Shown here: positions 50,019 through 59,300 of the stretch, one piece after another
Layout of the letters: each line of letters starts with the position of its first letter
How positions within the stretch are numbered: the stretch's first letter is position 1
From: Roseovarius sp. MMSF_3281
GTDB lineage: Bacteria > Pseudomonadota > Alphaproteobacteria > Rhodobacterales > Rhodobacteraceae
DNA length: 64,000 nucleotides
Direction: 5' to 3'
NCBI RefSeq assembly: GCF_030733685.1
Contig: NZ_JASHIM010000002.1
Location: 423,490-487,489, forward strand
Translations under genes and position numbers: made by a program
The notes under the pieces: generated by a model
What the model was told of the DNA's origin: nothing
Seen by the model: only the letters and a program-made list of their open reading frames with translations
Databases searched by the model: none

Positions 50019-50049
50019 GGCCTGACTGTGATCACAGATTCCCCGGCGG

Positions 50050-50742
50050 TCAATCGCCAAAGCGATAGGCATGCAGGCCGGCGCCATGTTCGCGCAGCCA
50101 GCGGCGGTGCGGTTCATATCCCGGGCAAAGCCTGTCGACCGTGGCCCAGAAGGCGGGGGAGTGATTCATCTCGGCCAGATGCGCCACCTCGTGGGCGGCC
50201 ACGTAATCGAGCACCGGGGCCGGGGCCATGATCAGCCGCCAAGAATACATCAGCCCCCCGGTGGACGAGCATGACCCCCAGCGCGAGCGCGTATCGCGCA
50301 GGGTAAGTCGCGCATAGGGGCGCCCCAGTTTGGCAGCATAGTGATCCGAAGCGGCGGCCAGCCTGTCGCGCGCCTGCGCCTTCAGCCAGGCCTGCAGCCG
50401 TGGTGCGAGGCTGGATTCGGGGCCGGGAACATGCAGCATACCGTCCCGGGCCATGATCCGGCGGCCCGGCCCGGGGGCGATTCGGTGGGGCATGCCCTGA
50501 AACGGCAGGTCTTCGCCCATGCCGATGGATTGATGTTCGGGGCGTTTGTCCAGTTGGCGCCGGAGCCACCCCTGTTTTTTGCGGGCGAAATCCAGCGCCT
50601 CGTGCTCGGGCACGCCATGCGGCAGGGTCAGTGTCACCTTGCCGTCAAGCCCCGAAACACGCAGGGAAATCCGCCGTGCACGACCCGACCGGCGCAGGGT
50701 CAGATCAATGGGTGGATCGCCCGGAATCACATGCTGGCCCAT
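50050..50742 (-). CDS. YgjP/SprT-like zinc metallopeptidase-fold protein (DUF45)
   Basis: This is a 230-residue cytoplasmic protein of the DUF45/YgjP family. The zinc-binding H-E-V-A-H-L motif near residue 182 is followed by a third histidine in N-H-S-P-A-F-W. S-R-W-G-S-C near residue 152 is the family signature before it, and the N-terminal half has R-I-S-L-R-V. AGGAGG precedes the ATG at 50742. In other bacteria the family affects UTP-dependent or housekeeping functions; activity is not established. It lies upstream of the GntR gene on the same strand. Confidence 0.85.
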   Translation of the reverse strand: MGQHVIPGDPPIDLTLRRSGRARRISLRVSGLDGKVTLTLPHGVPEHEALDFARKKQGWLRRQLDKRPEHQSIGMGEDLPFQGMPHRIAPGPGRRIMARDGMLHVPGPESSLAPRLQAWLKAQARDRLAAASDHYAAKLGRPYARLTLRDTRSRWGSCSSTGGLMYSWRLIMAPAPVLDYVAAHEVAHLAEMNHSPAFWATVDRLCPGYEPHRRWLREHGAGLHAYRFGD

Positions 50743-50832
50743 ATGGCCTCCTAAAGCCTTTGACACACGGGTTCCGTTATGGCAGGTGGCGCAGACCGTC
50801 GACAAGATCGAAAGAGTTGAAAGGGATCACCC

Positions 50833-51156
50833 ATGCCCAAGGAAGAATGGGGCGTAAAACGCGTTTGCCCGACCACCGGAAAACGGTTTTATGACCTGAA
50901 CAAGGATCCGATCGTCAGCCCCTACACGGGCGAGATCGTTGAGCTGGAAACCGGCAAGAGCCGGTCCATCACGGCGGACGCCGAGGATGCCGAGACCAAG
51001 AAGATGAAGGATTCGGACGCCGGGGGCGATTCCGAGGTTCTGGATGATGACGATGTTGACGTCGATCTGGGCGATGATGTTCTGGATGACGACGACGATG
51101 ATAACGTCTCGTTGGACGAGATCGCGGATGTCTCGACCGAGGACAACGAGAGCTGA
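50833..51156 (+). CDS. TIGR02300 (FYDLN-acid) family protein
   Basis: This is a 107-residue protein found in alphaproteobacteria. The N-terminal half W-G-V-K-R-V-C-P-T-T-G-K-R-F-Y-D-L-N-K-D-P gives the family its name; a single Cys and the following motif suggest an incomplete zinc ribbon. The C-terminal half is almost only Asp and Glu (D-D-D-D-V-D-V-D-L-G-D-D) and is probably disordered. The function is unknown; the acidic tail might mimic nucleic acid or bind basic proteins. It lies just upstream of tRNA-Ala. A GAAAGGGA ribosome site precedes the start. Confidence 0.88.
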   Translation: MPKEEWGVKRVCPTTGKRFYDLNKDPIVSPYTGEIVELETGKSRSITADAEDAETKKMKDSDAGGDSEVLDDDDVDVDLGDDVLDDDDDDNVSLDEIADVSTEDNES

Positions 51157-51190
51157 TTTCGATTCCTTTGCGCGGAGCGGGATTTTCCAC

Positions 51191-51219
51191 TTGATCCCGC
51201 CCGCGCCTTTGCCTAGATA
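51191..51219 (+). promoter_or_regulatory. Promoter of tRNA-Ala
   Basis: TTGATC (51191-51196) and TAGATA (51114 + 100, i.e. 51214-51219) are separated by 17 bases, an excellent sigma-70-type spacing. They lie 35 bases before the tRNA gene. The -35 and -10 boxes each match the consensus at 4 positions. Confidence 0.6.
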
Positions 51220-51253
51220 GCGGCGAACATCGGCCCCACGGGGCCAACGGTTT

Positions 51254-51329
<76 letters not shown>

Positions 51330-51447
51330 AATCGCCTTTGATAGGCACCCCCCATAATAAGGCATTATTATTTTTGGACAGCCCTTGTTTTGCAAGGGCG
51401 GCAATGCGCAGAAACGGGCTTTGCAAAGTTGGGCCAAGGCCAAGTTG

Positions 51448-52215
51448 TCACCGCAGGCAAGCGGCGCGCATCTGGCGAACACGTTCTGCATTGTCTTGCG
51501 CAATGCCTCCATCGGCATTCCACAACGAGTTTTCGAACCCAACCCGCAGCTTGCCGCCCCGCCGGTGCGCCTCGCAAAGGCAATCGGTTTCGCCCCGACC
51601 AAAGGCACAGACCGCCCAATCAGGCATCAGGCCCATGGCTTCCTTGCGCGCAAGGAAGGGCGTCAGATCGTCGGGGTTGCTGTCCTGATCCTTGCTGTAG
51701 CGCCCCAGAACGAAAATCATCTGGAGGCCCGGAGACCGGAGCAACTCATCGGGTAACAAGCGCGATAACAGATCAAAATCCGACGCGTCATATAGAATAT
51801 GTTGCACGGCGATACCCCGCGCGTGGCACTCCTGATAAAACCCCATGACCACCGAATCCTCGGTATCCTGAACCATCTCGCGCAGGGCGATGGAAACAAA
51901 CCCCGCCCCCGCCTCTAATGCGACCGCGCGTTGATGCGGCGCTGCATACCGGCCAGCGGCCTCGGTGGTGATCTGAAGCGTCATCTCCGGCACGACCGTG
52001 TGTAACTCGGAAAGCGCCTCGCGGTAGGCGCCTGAATCCAGCAAGTGACACCCTTGGGAATCCCGCAGATGCAGGTGCAGCCCATCCGCCCCCGCCAGCG
52101 AGCAGGCCTTTGCCGTCGCGACGATTTCGGGCAAGGTCATCGGCAGCGCCGGGTGATCGGCCTTGGTGCGACGCGCCCCATTCGGTGCGACCATGAGATA
52201 CGGTAAACCAGTCAC
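51448..52215 (-). CDS. BKACE-family beta-keto acid cleavage enzyme (DUF849)
   Basis: This is a 255-residue member of the BKACE family (formerly DUF849), zinc enzymes that split a beta-keto acid with acetyl-CoA into acetoacetate and a new acyl-CoA (as Kce does in lysine fermentation). H-L-H-L-R-D at residues 47-52 supplies two zinc ligands; the acidic ligand would be the Glu of V-G-F-E-N-S near residue 229. The usual length is 270-310, so it is short, mainly at the N-terminus. It overlaps the aminotransferase stop by ATGA. The beta-keto acid probably arises from that transaminase; its identity is not known. Confidence 0.87.
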   Translation of the reverse strand: MTGLPYLMVAPNGARRTKADHPALPMTLPEIVATAKACSLAGADGLHLHLRDSQGCHLLDSGAYREALSELHTVVPEMTLQITTEAAGRYAAPHQRAVALEAGAGFVSIALREMVQDTEDSVVMGFYQECHARGIAVQHILYDASDFDLLSRLLPDELLRSPGLQMIFVLGRYSKDQDSNPDDLTPFLARKEAMGLMPDWAVCAFGRGETDCLCEAHRRGGKLRVGFENSLWNADGGIAQDNAERVRQMRAACLR

Positions 52216-53534
52216 GACAACGCCACCTCCAGGGCTGTTGAAAGTTTGCCGACAAGCTCATCAATCTGATCTTCGGTCACGATGAAGGGCGGCGCCAGCA
52301 GGATATGATCCCCTTGCCGCCCGTCAATCGTTCCACCCATTGGATAGCACATCAGGCCCGCCTCCATTGCCGCCGACTTGACCCGTTTGTGAAGTTTGAG
52401 CGACGGATCGAAAGGCACTTTCGTTTCGCGATCCTGTACCAGCTCCACCCCCTGAAACAAGCCGCGCCCGCGAATGTCGCCCACGTTGGGGTGCTGGCCG
52501 AGCTCATCTGTCAGGCGGTCCTTGAGTGTGGCACCAGCGGACAGAACACCCGGCAAAACATCCTTATCGGTCAAGCGGCCCAGAACCGCCCCGGCGGCCG
52601 CCATGGCCATCGGGTGGCCGATATAGGTGTGCCCGTGCTGGAAAAAACCTGACCCGCCAGCAATCGTGTCATGGATTTGCGCCGAACACAGCATTGCGCC
52701 AACAGGTTGATACCCGGCCCCGAGCCCCTTGGCGATGGTGGCGATATCAGGGACGATACCCTCTTGCTCGCAGGCAAACAGCGTGCCGGTGCGCCCCATC
52801 CCACACATTACCTCATCAAGGATCAACAGGATTCCATGCCGGTCGCAAATCTCACGCACCCGCTTGAAGTATCCGGGCACGGAGGGCACAGCCCCCAGCG
52901 TGGCCCCGACCACCGGCTCGGCCACGAAGGCAATCACCGTCTCGGGGCCGACACGCTGCAACTCGGCCTCAAGCTCATCAGCCACCCGCAGGCCATAGGC
53001 TTCGGGCGTCTCTCCCTGTGCTCTCCCGCGGTATTCGTAACAGGGTGAAATATGGCTGGTCTCGATCATCAAGGGCGCGAAAGGCTCGCGTCGCCATGCA
53101 TTGCCCCCCGTCGAAAGCGCGCCAAGCGTATTGCCGTGATAGCTTTGCCGGCGGGCAATGAAACGCCTGCGTTCGGGTTCCCCACGTTCAAGAAAATACT
53201 GTCGCGCAAGCTTGAGCGCGGCCTCGACCGCTTCGGACCCGCCGGACACCGGATAGACCCGGTCCAATCCCTTGGGCGCCTGGGCGGCCAGCGTATCGGC
53301 GAATGATTCGGCGGCCTCGGTCGTGAAAAAACTGGTGTGCGCGAAGGGCAGTTTTTCAAGCTGCTCACGGATCGCGGCCTTTACCGTCTCGTCGGAATGC
53401 CCAAAGCACGACACGGCCGCCCCGCCGCAGGCGTCCAGATAACGTTTTCCATTGCGATCAATGATATAGCACCCCTCGCCCTGATCCGCCCAAGGCAGGG
53501 TGGCATTGCACGAACGATGAAAAAGGGCCGACAT
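52212..53534 (-). CDS. Class III PLP-dependent aminotransferase
   Basis: This is a 440-residue class III aminotransferase. [13 protein letters not shown] near residue 97 binds the phosphate, [13 protein letters not shown] near residue 230 carries the Asp for the PLP nitrogen, and the Schiff-base lysine lies in [18 protein letters not shown] precedes the ATG at 53534. It is divergent from the ABC transporter gene and overlaps the BKACE gene, so it likely makes the beta-keto acid that BKACE cleaves. The amino donor could be a beta-amino acid or omega-amine released by the C45 enzyme. Confidence 0.9.
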   Translation of the reverse strand: MSALFHRSCNATLPWADQGEGCYIIDRNGKRYLDACGGAAVSCFGHSDETVKAAIREQLEKLPFAHTSFFTTEAAESFADTLAAQAPKGLDRVYPVSGGSEAVEAALKLARQYFLERGEPERRRFIARRQSYHGNTLGALSTGGNAWRREPFAPLMIETSHISPCYEYRGRAQGETPEAYGLRVADELEAELQRVGPETVIAFVAEPVVGATLGAVPSVPGYFKRVREICDRHGILLILDEVMCGMGRTGTLFACEQEGIVPDIATIAKGLGAGYQPVGAMLCSAQIHDTIAGGSGFFQHGHTYIGHPMAMAAAGAVLGRLTDKDVLPGVLSAGATLKDRLTDELGQHPNVGDIRGRGLFQGVELVQDRETKVPFDPSLKLHKRVKSAAMEAGLMCYPMGGTIDGRQGDHILLAPPFIVTEDQIDELVGKLSTALEVALS

Positions 53535-53570
53535 GACGGGTTCCTCCGGCTGAGTGAAATCTGCTTGGCG

Positions 53571-53650
53571 CAAAACGAGATTTGCATTTCATCGCCCGAT
53601 GTGCAAATTATTTTGCATCGCTACAAAGAAAAGCGCGATCAATTTGCAAT
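53571..53650. promoter_or_regulatory. Cluster of GCAAA/TTTGC operator-like sites
   Basis: GCAAAA (53570-53575), TTTGCAT (53581-53587), GTGCAAAT (53601-53608), TTTTGCATCG (53611-53620) and ATTTGCAAT (53642-53650) lie in the 135-base divergent region between the aminotransferase and the ABC receptor genes. The middle pair forms a near-perfect inverted repeat around a 2-3 base centre. They are good candidates for binding sites of the RpiR regulator encoded at the end of the cluster, controlling both directions. Confidence 0.5.
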
Positions 53651-53669
53651 CAACCGACTGGGAGCTGAC

Positions 53670-54401
53670 ATGAACACGCTACTGAAACTGGCCGCCACCG
53701 CGGCGCTGGCCTTCGGTGCCACAACCGCCCACGCCGAAGACATCGTCGTGGCAACCGACACCGCCTTCGTCCCCTTTGAATTCAAGCAAGACGGCGAATA
53801 CACCGGTTTTGACATCGAGATGTGGCAAGCCATCTCCGAGGAACTGGGCGTTGAATACGAATTGCGCCCGATGGACTTCTCGGGAATCATCCCCGCGCTG
53901 CAGACCGGGCAGGTGGATGTTGCGCTGGCCGGGATCACGATCAAGCCAGAGCGCGAGGAAGTCATCGATTTCTCGGATGGCTATTATGACAGCGGTTTCC
54001 GCCTGATGGTTCCCGCCGACAGCGAAGTTCAAAACTGGGATGACCTGGCGGGTAAGACGCTGGCGGTGAAAACCGGCACCTCCGCCTCGGACTGGGCCGA
54101 GGAAAACCTGCCCGACACCGAGTTGCGCAAGTTCCCCAACATCGACAACGCCTATCTTGAGTTGCGCACGGGCCGCGTTGATGCGGCCATGCACGATACG
54201 CCCAACGTGCTGTATTACATCGCCACCGCTGGTGGTGGGCAGGTCAAGGCCGTGGGCGATCAGCAGATGGCGCATCAATACGGCATCGGTTTTCCCAAGG
54301 GGAGCGAGTTGGTCGGCCCGGTAAACGAGGCGCTGGCCAAGATGCGCGAAGACGGTCGCTATGACGCGATCTATTCCAAGTGGTTCGGCGACGATAGCTG
54401 A
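53670..54401 (+). CDS. Amino acid ABC transporter substrate-binding protein (GlnH-like)
   Basis: This is a 243-residue periplasmic receptor of the polar amino acid family 3. The signal peptide covers residues 1-22 ([14 protein letters not shown] before E-D). [18 protein letters not shown] and the central A-G-I-T-I-K-P-E-R motif are family hallmarks; the arginine of this motif binds the ligand carboxylate and the Asp of M-H-D-T-P is the usual amino contact. GGGAG lies 5 bases before the ATG at 53670. It supplies substrate to the permease and ATPase below. Confidence 0.93.
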   Translation: MNTLLKLAATAALAFGATTAHAEDIVVATDTAFVPFEFKQDGEYTGFDIEMWQAISEELGVEYELRPMDFSGIIPALQTGQVDVALAGITIKPEREEVIDFSDGYYDSGFRLMVPADSEVQNWDDLAGKTLAVKTGTSASDWAEENLPDTELRKFPNIDNAYLELRTGRVDAAMHDTPNVLYYIATAGGGQVKAVGDQQMAHQYGIGFPKGSELVGPVNEALAKMREDGRYDAIYSKWFGDDS

Positions 54402-54408
54402 ACCGCCC

Positions 54409-54442
54409 GGCCGGGGCGCCACGTCCTACCGGCGACCCGGCC
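54409..54442 (+). promoter_or_regulatory. Intercistronic stem-loop after the ABC receptor gene
   Basis: GGCCGGGGCGCC pairs with GGCGACCCGGCC (11 of 12) around a ten-base loop. It separates the binding-protein gene from the permease gene and has no T-run. It probably stabilises the receptor mRNA or reduces read-through, giving an excess of receptor. Compare 1286-1309. Confidence 0.6.
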
Positions 54443-54484
54443 TCATTCCCCGACATTTCTGACATGCAATAACGGAGGCCTTCC

Positions 54485-55141
54485 ATGGATACGGACTGGT
54501 CCGTCATCGTCGATTTCCTGCCCCAGCTTCTGGAGGGCGCGAAAACAACGATCTATATCACTGTGGTCGGCCTGATCGGCGGCCTTGTTCTGGGCACGCT
54601 GGCGGGGCTGATGCGCGCCTACGGCGGGCGCATTCTGAATGCCATCGCATTCGCCTATATCGAGGTGATCCGCGGCACGCCCATCGTGGTGCAGGTCATG
54701 TTCCTGTATTTCGCCCTGCCCGTTCTGGCCGATCTGCGGATCGATCCAATGAGTGCGGCGGTTCTGGCCATCGTCGTCAACGCCGGGGCCTATATCGCGG
54801 AAATCGTGCGCGGTGCCTTCCTGTCGATCGGTAAAGGCCTGACCGAGGCGGGGCTGGCCATCGGCCTGCCGCATTGGAAGGTTCTGACCTATATCGTCGG
54901 CCCGCTGGCCTTTCGCCGGTTGATCCCGCCGCTTGGCAATCAGTTCATCGTCAGCCTGAAGGACACCTCGCTGTTCATCGTGATCGGCGTCGGTGAGTTG
55001 ACCCGCACGGGGCAGGAAATCATGGCCTCGAACTTCCGCGCGGTGGAAATCTGGACGGCGGTGGCGATCATCTACCTGATCATGACGGGTACGCTGAGCC
55101 TGATCCTGCGCACCATCGAGAAACGCATGAGGATCCTATGA
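54485..55141 (+). CDS. Amino acid ABC transporter permease (GlnP-like)
   Basis: This is a 218-residue inner-membrane permease of the His/Glu/Gln (HAAT) family with about five helices. [12 protein letters not shown] near residue 60 and the ATPase-coupling loop [11 protein letters not shown] near residue 120 are typical. A single permease gene suggests a homodimer. It overlaps the ATPase start by ATGA. Confidence 0.94.
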   Translation: MDTDWSVIVDFLPQLLEGAKTTIYITVVGLIGGLVLGTLAGLMRAYGGRILNAIAFAYIEVIRGTPIVVQVMFLYFALPVLADLRIDPMSAAVLAIVVNAGAYIAEIVRGAFLSIGKGLTEAGLAIGLPHWKVLTYIVGPLAFRRLIPPLGNQFIVSLKDTSLFIVIGVGELTRTGQEIMASNFRAVEIWTAVAIIYLIMTGTLSLILRTIEKRMRIL

Positions 55142-55863
55142 GCATCATCGAATTCAAGAATACCTCCAAACATTTCGGCCCGCTCAAGGTTCTGGACGGG
55201 GTTGATTTGTCGATCAACGCGGGCGAGGTCGTGGTGTTGGTGGGCCCGTCGGGATCGGGCAAATCCACCCTGCTGCGCTGTATCAACGGGCTGGAAACCA
55301 TCACCGGTGGCGATCTTATCGTTGACGGGCTGAGCGTGACGGGAAGCTCGAAACAGTTGCGCGAAATCCGGCAGGAGGCCGGGATGGTGTTCCAGCAGTT
55401 CAACCTGTTTCCGCAGTTGACGGCGCTGGAGAACGTGGCCTTCGGTCCCTCCAAGGTGCGCGGGCTGAGCAAGGCAAAGGCGCAGGAAACGGCGCTGGAC
55501 CTGCTGGAAAAGGTCGGGCTGCGCGATAAGGCGGGGCATTACCCGGCGGAACTGTCGGGCGGTCAGCAACAACGCGTCGCTATTGCCCGTGCCCTGGCGG
55601 TCAAGCCCAAGGTCATGCTGTTCGACGAGCCCACCTCGGCGCTGGACCCGGAACTGAAGCAGGAAGTGCTGAACGTCATGCGGGCCTTGGCCGAAGAAGG
55701 TATGACCATGGTCGTGGTCACCCACGAAATGGGTTTTGCCAAACAGGTTGGTACGCGGCTGATATTCATGGAGCACGGGCATATCGCCGTGGATGGCGAC
55801 CCGCGCGAGGTGATCGACACGCCGCCCAACGACCGGATGAAGGATTTCCTGCAACATGTCTGA
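55138..55863 (+). CDS. Amino acid ABC transporter ATP-binding protein (GlnQ-like)
   Basis: This is a 241-residue ATPase that drives the importer. Walker [13 protein letters not shown] is near residue 38, the signature [15 protein letters not shown] near residue 140, Walker [13 protein letters not shown] follows, and the switch histidine is in V-V-T-H-E-M-G-F. The length is standard. It overlaps the permease stop and the C45 gene start (8 bases), which ties the amidohydrolase to the transporter. Confidence 0.95.
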   Translation: MSIIEFKNTSKHFGPLKVLDGVDLSINAGEVVVLVGPSGSGKSTLLRCINGLETITGGDLIVDGLSVTGSSKQLREIRQEAGMVFQQFNLFPQLTALENVAFGPSKVRGLSKAKAQETALDLLEKVGLRDKAGHYPAELSGGQQQRVAIARALAVKPKVMLFDEPTSALDPELKQEVLNVMRALAEEGMTMVVVTHEMGFAKQVGTRLIFMEHGHIAVDGDPREVIDTPPNDRMKDFLQHV

Positions 55864-56875
55864 GGTCATGGCATCCGAACTGGGCCGCGTCACGGCGCGG
55901 GGCACCCCGCGCCAGATCGGCCGGACATTGGGCGAAACAGGCCGCGAGGCGGTGCGCGAGGTGTTGTTGGGGGCCGAGTATTGGCAGGCGGTGACCGATC
56001 CGGCCCATACCGGCGCGGTGCACCTCATGGCCGAAAACCTGCAAGCCTTGTTTCCCGCTGTCTGGGAAGAGCTTCAGGGATTGGCCGAGGGGCTGGAATT
56101 GCCGCTTGAACAGGTGCTTGCGTGGAACTGCCGGGGCGACCTGATGTCGAACGTGCCCGATGGGTGCACCACGGTGCAAATCCCCGGCGATGTGCCGGTG
56201 ATCGGCCACAACGAGGACGGTTTGCCCGGTTTCCGGGGGTATGCCATGCTGGCCGATATCATCCCTGATGATGGGCCAGCGCTGATGTCGTTCTGCTATC
56301 CCGGTTCGGTCCCTGGCCACACCTTCGCCACCAATGCTGCCGGGCTGGCGCAGGCGGTCAACAACCTGCGCCTGCGCGACGTGACCGCCGAACTGCCGCG
56401 CATGGGGGTTGGCCGGGCGCTTCTGTCCTGCGAGACACTGAACGATGCCCTGCGCTTGCTGGCACAACACAACGCCTGCGGCGGCTTTCACATGACCCTT
56501 GCACAGACCGGAGACCCGCGCCTGGTGAGCGTCGAATTCGGTGGTGGCGACTGTTCGGTCAAGGAAATCAATGCGCCCGCCGTTCACGCCAATCACGCCT
56601 TGCACATGGGCCACGGCGCCAAGGGGCAAACCATTACCGCCTCCTCCCGCGACCGGCAGGCGCGCGGGACCGAGATGCTGGCCGAAGGCGTGCGCGCCCC
56701 GCTGCACATCCTGCGCGACACCGGCGGCGCGGGCCTTCCGGTTCACAGATGCCACGCCGATGACCCCGACAACGAGAATACGCTTGCGTCCGCCGTATTC
56801 CGCATAGGATCATCCGCCGTGGATTGGAGCGTTTATGACCAAATTTCGGACAACCCGGTTCTTGCAAGCACCTGA
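55856..56875 (+). CDS. C45-family Ntn-hydrolase (acyl-coenzyme A:6-APA acyltransferase-like)
   Basis: This is a 339-residue member of peptidase family C45, Ntn enzymes whose N-terminal cysteine is freed by self-cleavage; they remove or transfer acyl groups on amines. The predicted nucleophile is Cys104 in [15 protein letters not shown] follows, N-N-L-R is the oxyanion motif near residue 169, and H-A-N-H-A-L is near residue 243. No signal peptide is present, so it works in the cytoplasm, on what the coupled ABC transporter brings in. An N-acyl amino acid or amide is the likely substrate. Confidence 0.88.
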   Translation: MSEVMASELGRVTARGTPRQIGRTLGETGREAVREVLLGAEYWQAVTDPAHTGAVHLMAENLQALFPAVWEELQGLAEGLELPLEQVLAWNCRGDLMSNVPDGCTTVQIPGDVPVIGHNEDGLPGFRGYAMLADIIPDDGPALMSFCYPGSVPGHTFATNAAGLAQAVNNLRLRDVTAELPRMGVGRALLSCETLNDALRLLAQHNACGGFHMTLAQTGDPRLVSVEFGGGDCSVKEINAPAVHANHALHMGHGAKGQTITASSRDRQARGTEMLAEGVRAPLHILRDTGGAGLPVHRCHADDPDNENTLASAVFRIGSSAVDWSVYDQISDNPVLAST

Positions 56876-57788
56876 CAGCCCCCGTGGGGGCCAGAATAGC
56901 CCGCCACGCAATCTACAGGAGATGCGCGACCTCATGTTACGCATCTCGCGCGGGGAGACCCACTTGTCGCTGGGGCCAAAGGCGCAGACCGCGCTGGCCG
57001 ATATCCTCGACCTGCGCGGCGATCCCGCGCTTTTGTCGATTACGGCCCTTGCCGAAAAACTGTCGGTCAATCCTTCGACCCTGACCCGACTGGCCCGTAC
57101 CCTCGGCTATTCCGGGTTTGGTGCCTTTCAACAGGTCTTGCTGGATGCCGCGATGTCGGGCCCGGGGGATTTCTATACACGCCAGGCGCAAACCGCACTG
57201 GCCGGCGAAGATGCCACTGGCATGGGCGGCATCGCGCGGCTTTGCCGGGAAAATCAGGCCAATATCGAGCGCTTCATCGAAGGCTGTGACGTTGCACAAT
57301 TCCAACGGGCAACCGCCCTGATCACCTCGGCGCCGCGCGTCATGGTCCATGGCATCCGCCAGTTCCATGCCTTTGCCAGCTTTCTGGTCTATGGCCTGCG
57401 CATGATCCGCTCGGATGTGCATATGCTGGACTCCAGCAACCTTGGCATTGCCGAGGGCCTCGCCTCCATGGGGCCGAGGGACGTTCTGATTTCGGCCTCC
57501 TGTGCGCCCTATTCGACACAGGTTGCCGCCACGGCCCGCGCCGCCGCCGATCACGACATCAACATCGTGGCCGTCACCGACCGGGCCAGTTCCCCCCTCG
57601 CCGCCGTTTCACAGGCGGCCATCCTTGTGCCGCATGAAACCAGTTTCCTGTCGAATTCCCTGACCACCTTCACCCTGGCTGCCGAATGCCTGATAAACGG
57701 CTGCGCGGCAGCCTTGCCGGAAGAGGCGAAGCAGGCCCTCACGGCCCGGGACGACATGATCAAGAAACTCGACATCGAGATATCATAG
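56835..57788 (+). CDS. MurR/RpiR-family regulator with SIS domain
   Basis: This is a 317-residue regulator: an N-terminal helix-turn-helix (about residues 30-110, I-T-A-L-A-E-K-L-S-V-N-P-S-T-L-T-R-L-A-R) and a C-terminal SIS domain (about 140-290, with S-A-S-C-A-P-Y-S-T). SIS domains usually bind phosphosugars, but members next to amino acid transporters also exist. The ATG at 56835 lies inside the end of the C45 gene (41-base overlap) with GGAG upstream; a later ATG would cut the DNA-binding domain. It most likely controls this cluster through the GCAAA sites at 53571-53650. Confidence 0.9.
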   Translation: MTKFRTTRFLQAPDSPRGGQNSPPRNLQEMRDLMLRISRGETHLSLGPKAQTALADILDLRGDPALLSITALAEKLSVNPSTLTRLARTLGYSGFGAFQQVLLDAAMSGPGDFYTRQAQTALAGEDATGMGGIARLCRENQANIERFIEGCDVAQFQRATALITSAPRVMVHGIRQFHAFASFLVYGLRMIRSDVHMLDSSNLGIAEGLASMGPRDVLISASCAPYSTQVAATARAAADHDINIVAVTDRASSPLAAVSQAAILVPHETSFLSNSLTTFTLAAECLINGCAAALPEEAKQALTARDDMIKKLDIEIS

Positions 57789-57868
57789 CGCACTTTGGCG
57801 GCAGCTTGCTGCGCCGGTCGTGGATTTCGTGCAGGATGTGCGCCTTGACGTTCTCAAGGTAGGCCGCC

Positions 57869-58597
57869 ATGCCGTACAAATTCAACTCTGGCCGGCGATG
57901 CAAGTTCCCGAAGGCGATACGCGGTGACCAACCGTTGCGGCAAACGCAGGGCTTCGCCCGGTCGCTTCTGAAACTGATGGGTCTGGAATTGCCGGTGCTG
58001 GATCTCTCGACATTGTCGCGGCGCGCGACCGGGCTTGCGATAGAAGAAGCCAAGCCGAAATCCACCGGCCCGATTACGTTGATAGTGGATAGCACGGGCC
58101 TGAAAACCCATCGCGGCTCAGGCTGGCAGGAAGAACGGCATGGCGCGGGAAGGACCCGTAAATCCTGACGCAAACTGCATATTGGCTATGATCCGGATAG
58201 TGGCGAGATTGTCGCCTGTCTGGTGACCACCGACCATGTCGGTGATGAAACTGCATTACCGGGTCTCACCGCCGGGATCGAAAGCCCTGTTGCCTGGTTT
58301 CTGGCCGACGGCGCCTACGACGGCATGGGAGTTTGCACGTGTTTGACCGAGGCTTTTGCCGAGGTCATCATCCCGCCTCCCAAGACCGCACTCCTCGGCC
58401 TTGGGCACCAGCGGGATGCTCATATCAAGCACATCGCTGCCCATGGCAGGATGGCTTGGCAAGCCGAGACGGGATACAATAGCCGTGCCCGCGTTGAGGC
58501 CCAGATTGGACGCCAGATCACCGAAACCAAAATCGCAACCAAGTCTCTCAACCGCATGACCCGCCTCGGTCGTGCGGTCTTCAAGCGAGCCGCATAA
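57869..58597 (+). pseudogene. IS5-family transposase remnant
   Basis: Two pieces of an IS5-type transposase are seen. The first (57869-58168) has P-L-R-Q-T-Q-G-F, L-L-K-L-M-G-L, V-D-S-T-G-L-K and ends at a stop at the site of the usual R-K-S-W-R-K-L-H; the second, continuing past the stop, has K-L-H-I-G-Y-D, V-G-D-E-T-A-L-P and A-D-G-A-Y-D, with the second catalytic Asp. Against the family, about 60 residues are missing near the N-terminus (M-P-Y-K-F-N-S-G-R-R runs directly into the Q-T-Q-G-F part), and the C-terminus, with the catalytic Glu region, is shortened. The element cannot move on its own. No terminal inverted repeats were found by eye within 57789-58752. Confidence 0.85.
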
Positions 58598-58752
58598 ACG
58601 CGTGGGGAAAGGGGCGAATTCATTCAAAGCGCGACCGCTGCAACAAGGTCGCGCCCTGTCGGGGTTTTGCAACATTTTTCCAAGCGATATTTTCCCGCCC
58701 GAGCGGCAGGCTTTCGTGAACCGGGGCACGCCTGTCTGATCCCAAAGCAAGC
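58598..58752. other. Non-coding gap after the IS5 remnant
   Basis: There is no gene here. GCGCGACC and GGTCGCGC (58630-58637, 58650-58657) form an 8-base stem, possibly a terminator for the minus-strand Lrp gene or a piece of the lost IS end. Confidence 0.4.
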
Positions 58753-59187
58753 TTAGCGGCGCCGGTCGAGTTTCGTGGACAGGTGAATCAGGCTTTCCGA
58801 GCTTTTGACGCCGCGTGTTTCGCCGATGCGGTCAAGTGTGTCGTCAAGCGCCTCGGTGGTTTCGGCTTCAAGCCCGACGATCAGGTCAAACCGGCCCGAT
58901 GTGGTGTACACGGTGCGCACCCCGGGCAGGGATTTCAGGCGCGACAGGACGGCCGGCGCGCTGCGCGGTTCGATACTGACAAGAGCGGTGGCGCGCAGGG
59001 GCGCGCGCAATGCGTCGGACAGGCGCAGGGTATAGCCTGCAATCACGCCCGAGGCTTCCAGACGATCCAGCCGCGCCTGAACGGTGGTGCGCGCTAGGCC
59101 CAGTTTACGGGCCAGCGTGGCAACGGGACTGCGCGCGTTATCGGCCAGGAGATCCAGCAAACCATGATCTGTTTCGTCTAATTGCAT
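58753..59187 (-). CDS. Lrp/AsnC-family regulator next to ornithine decarboxylase
   Basis: This is a 144-residue Lrp-type regulator: helix-turn-helix in residues 1-60 (V-A-T-L-A-R-K-L-G-L-A-R-T-T-V-Q-A-R-L-D-R-L) and a RAM effector domain (70-140, G-R-F-D-L-I-V-G-L). The ATG at 59187 is chosen over upstream in-frame codons that run into the divergent promoter. It is divergent from the decarboxylase gene with 113 bases between, so it probably controls it in response to an amino acid such as ornithine or lysine. Confidence 0.92.
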   Translation of the reverse strand: MQLDETDHGLLDLLADNARSPVATLARKLGLARTTVQARLDRLEASGVIAGYTLRLSDALRAPLRATALVSIEPRSAPAVLSRLKSLPGVRTVYTTSGRFDLIVGLEAETTEALDDTLDRIGETRGVKSSESLIHLSTKLDRRR

Positions 59188-59300
59188 GCAATTCCTGTCG
59201 TTTCGCCATATATTTCCGGCATAATATACGATCAGACGAGAGGAATCGACGTCAAATGCCAGCACACTGAGAAAAACAACAAGTGAGGCACCCGACAGCT

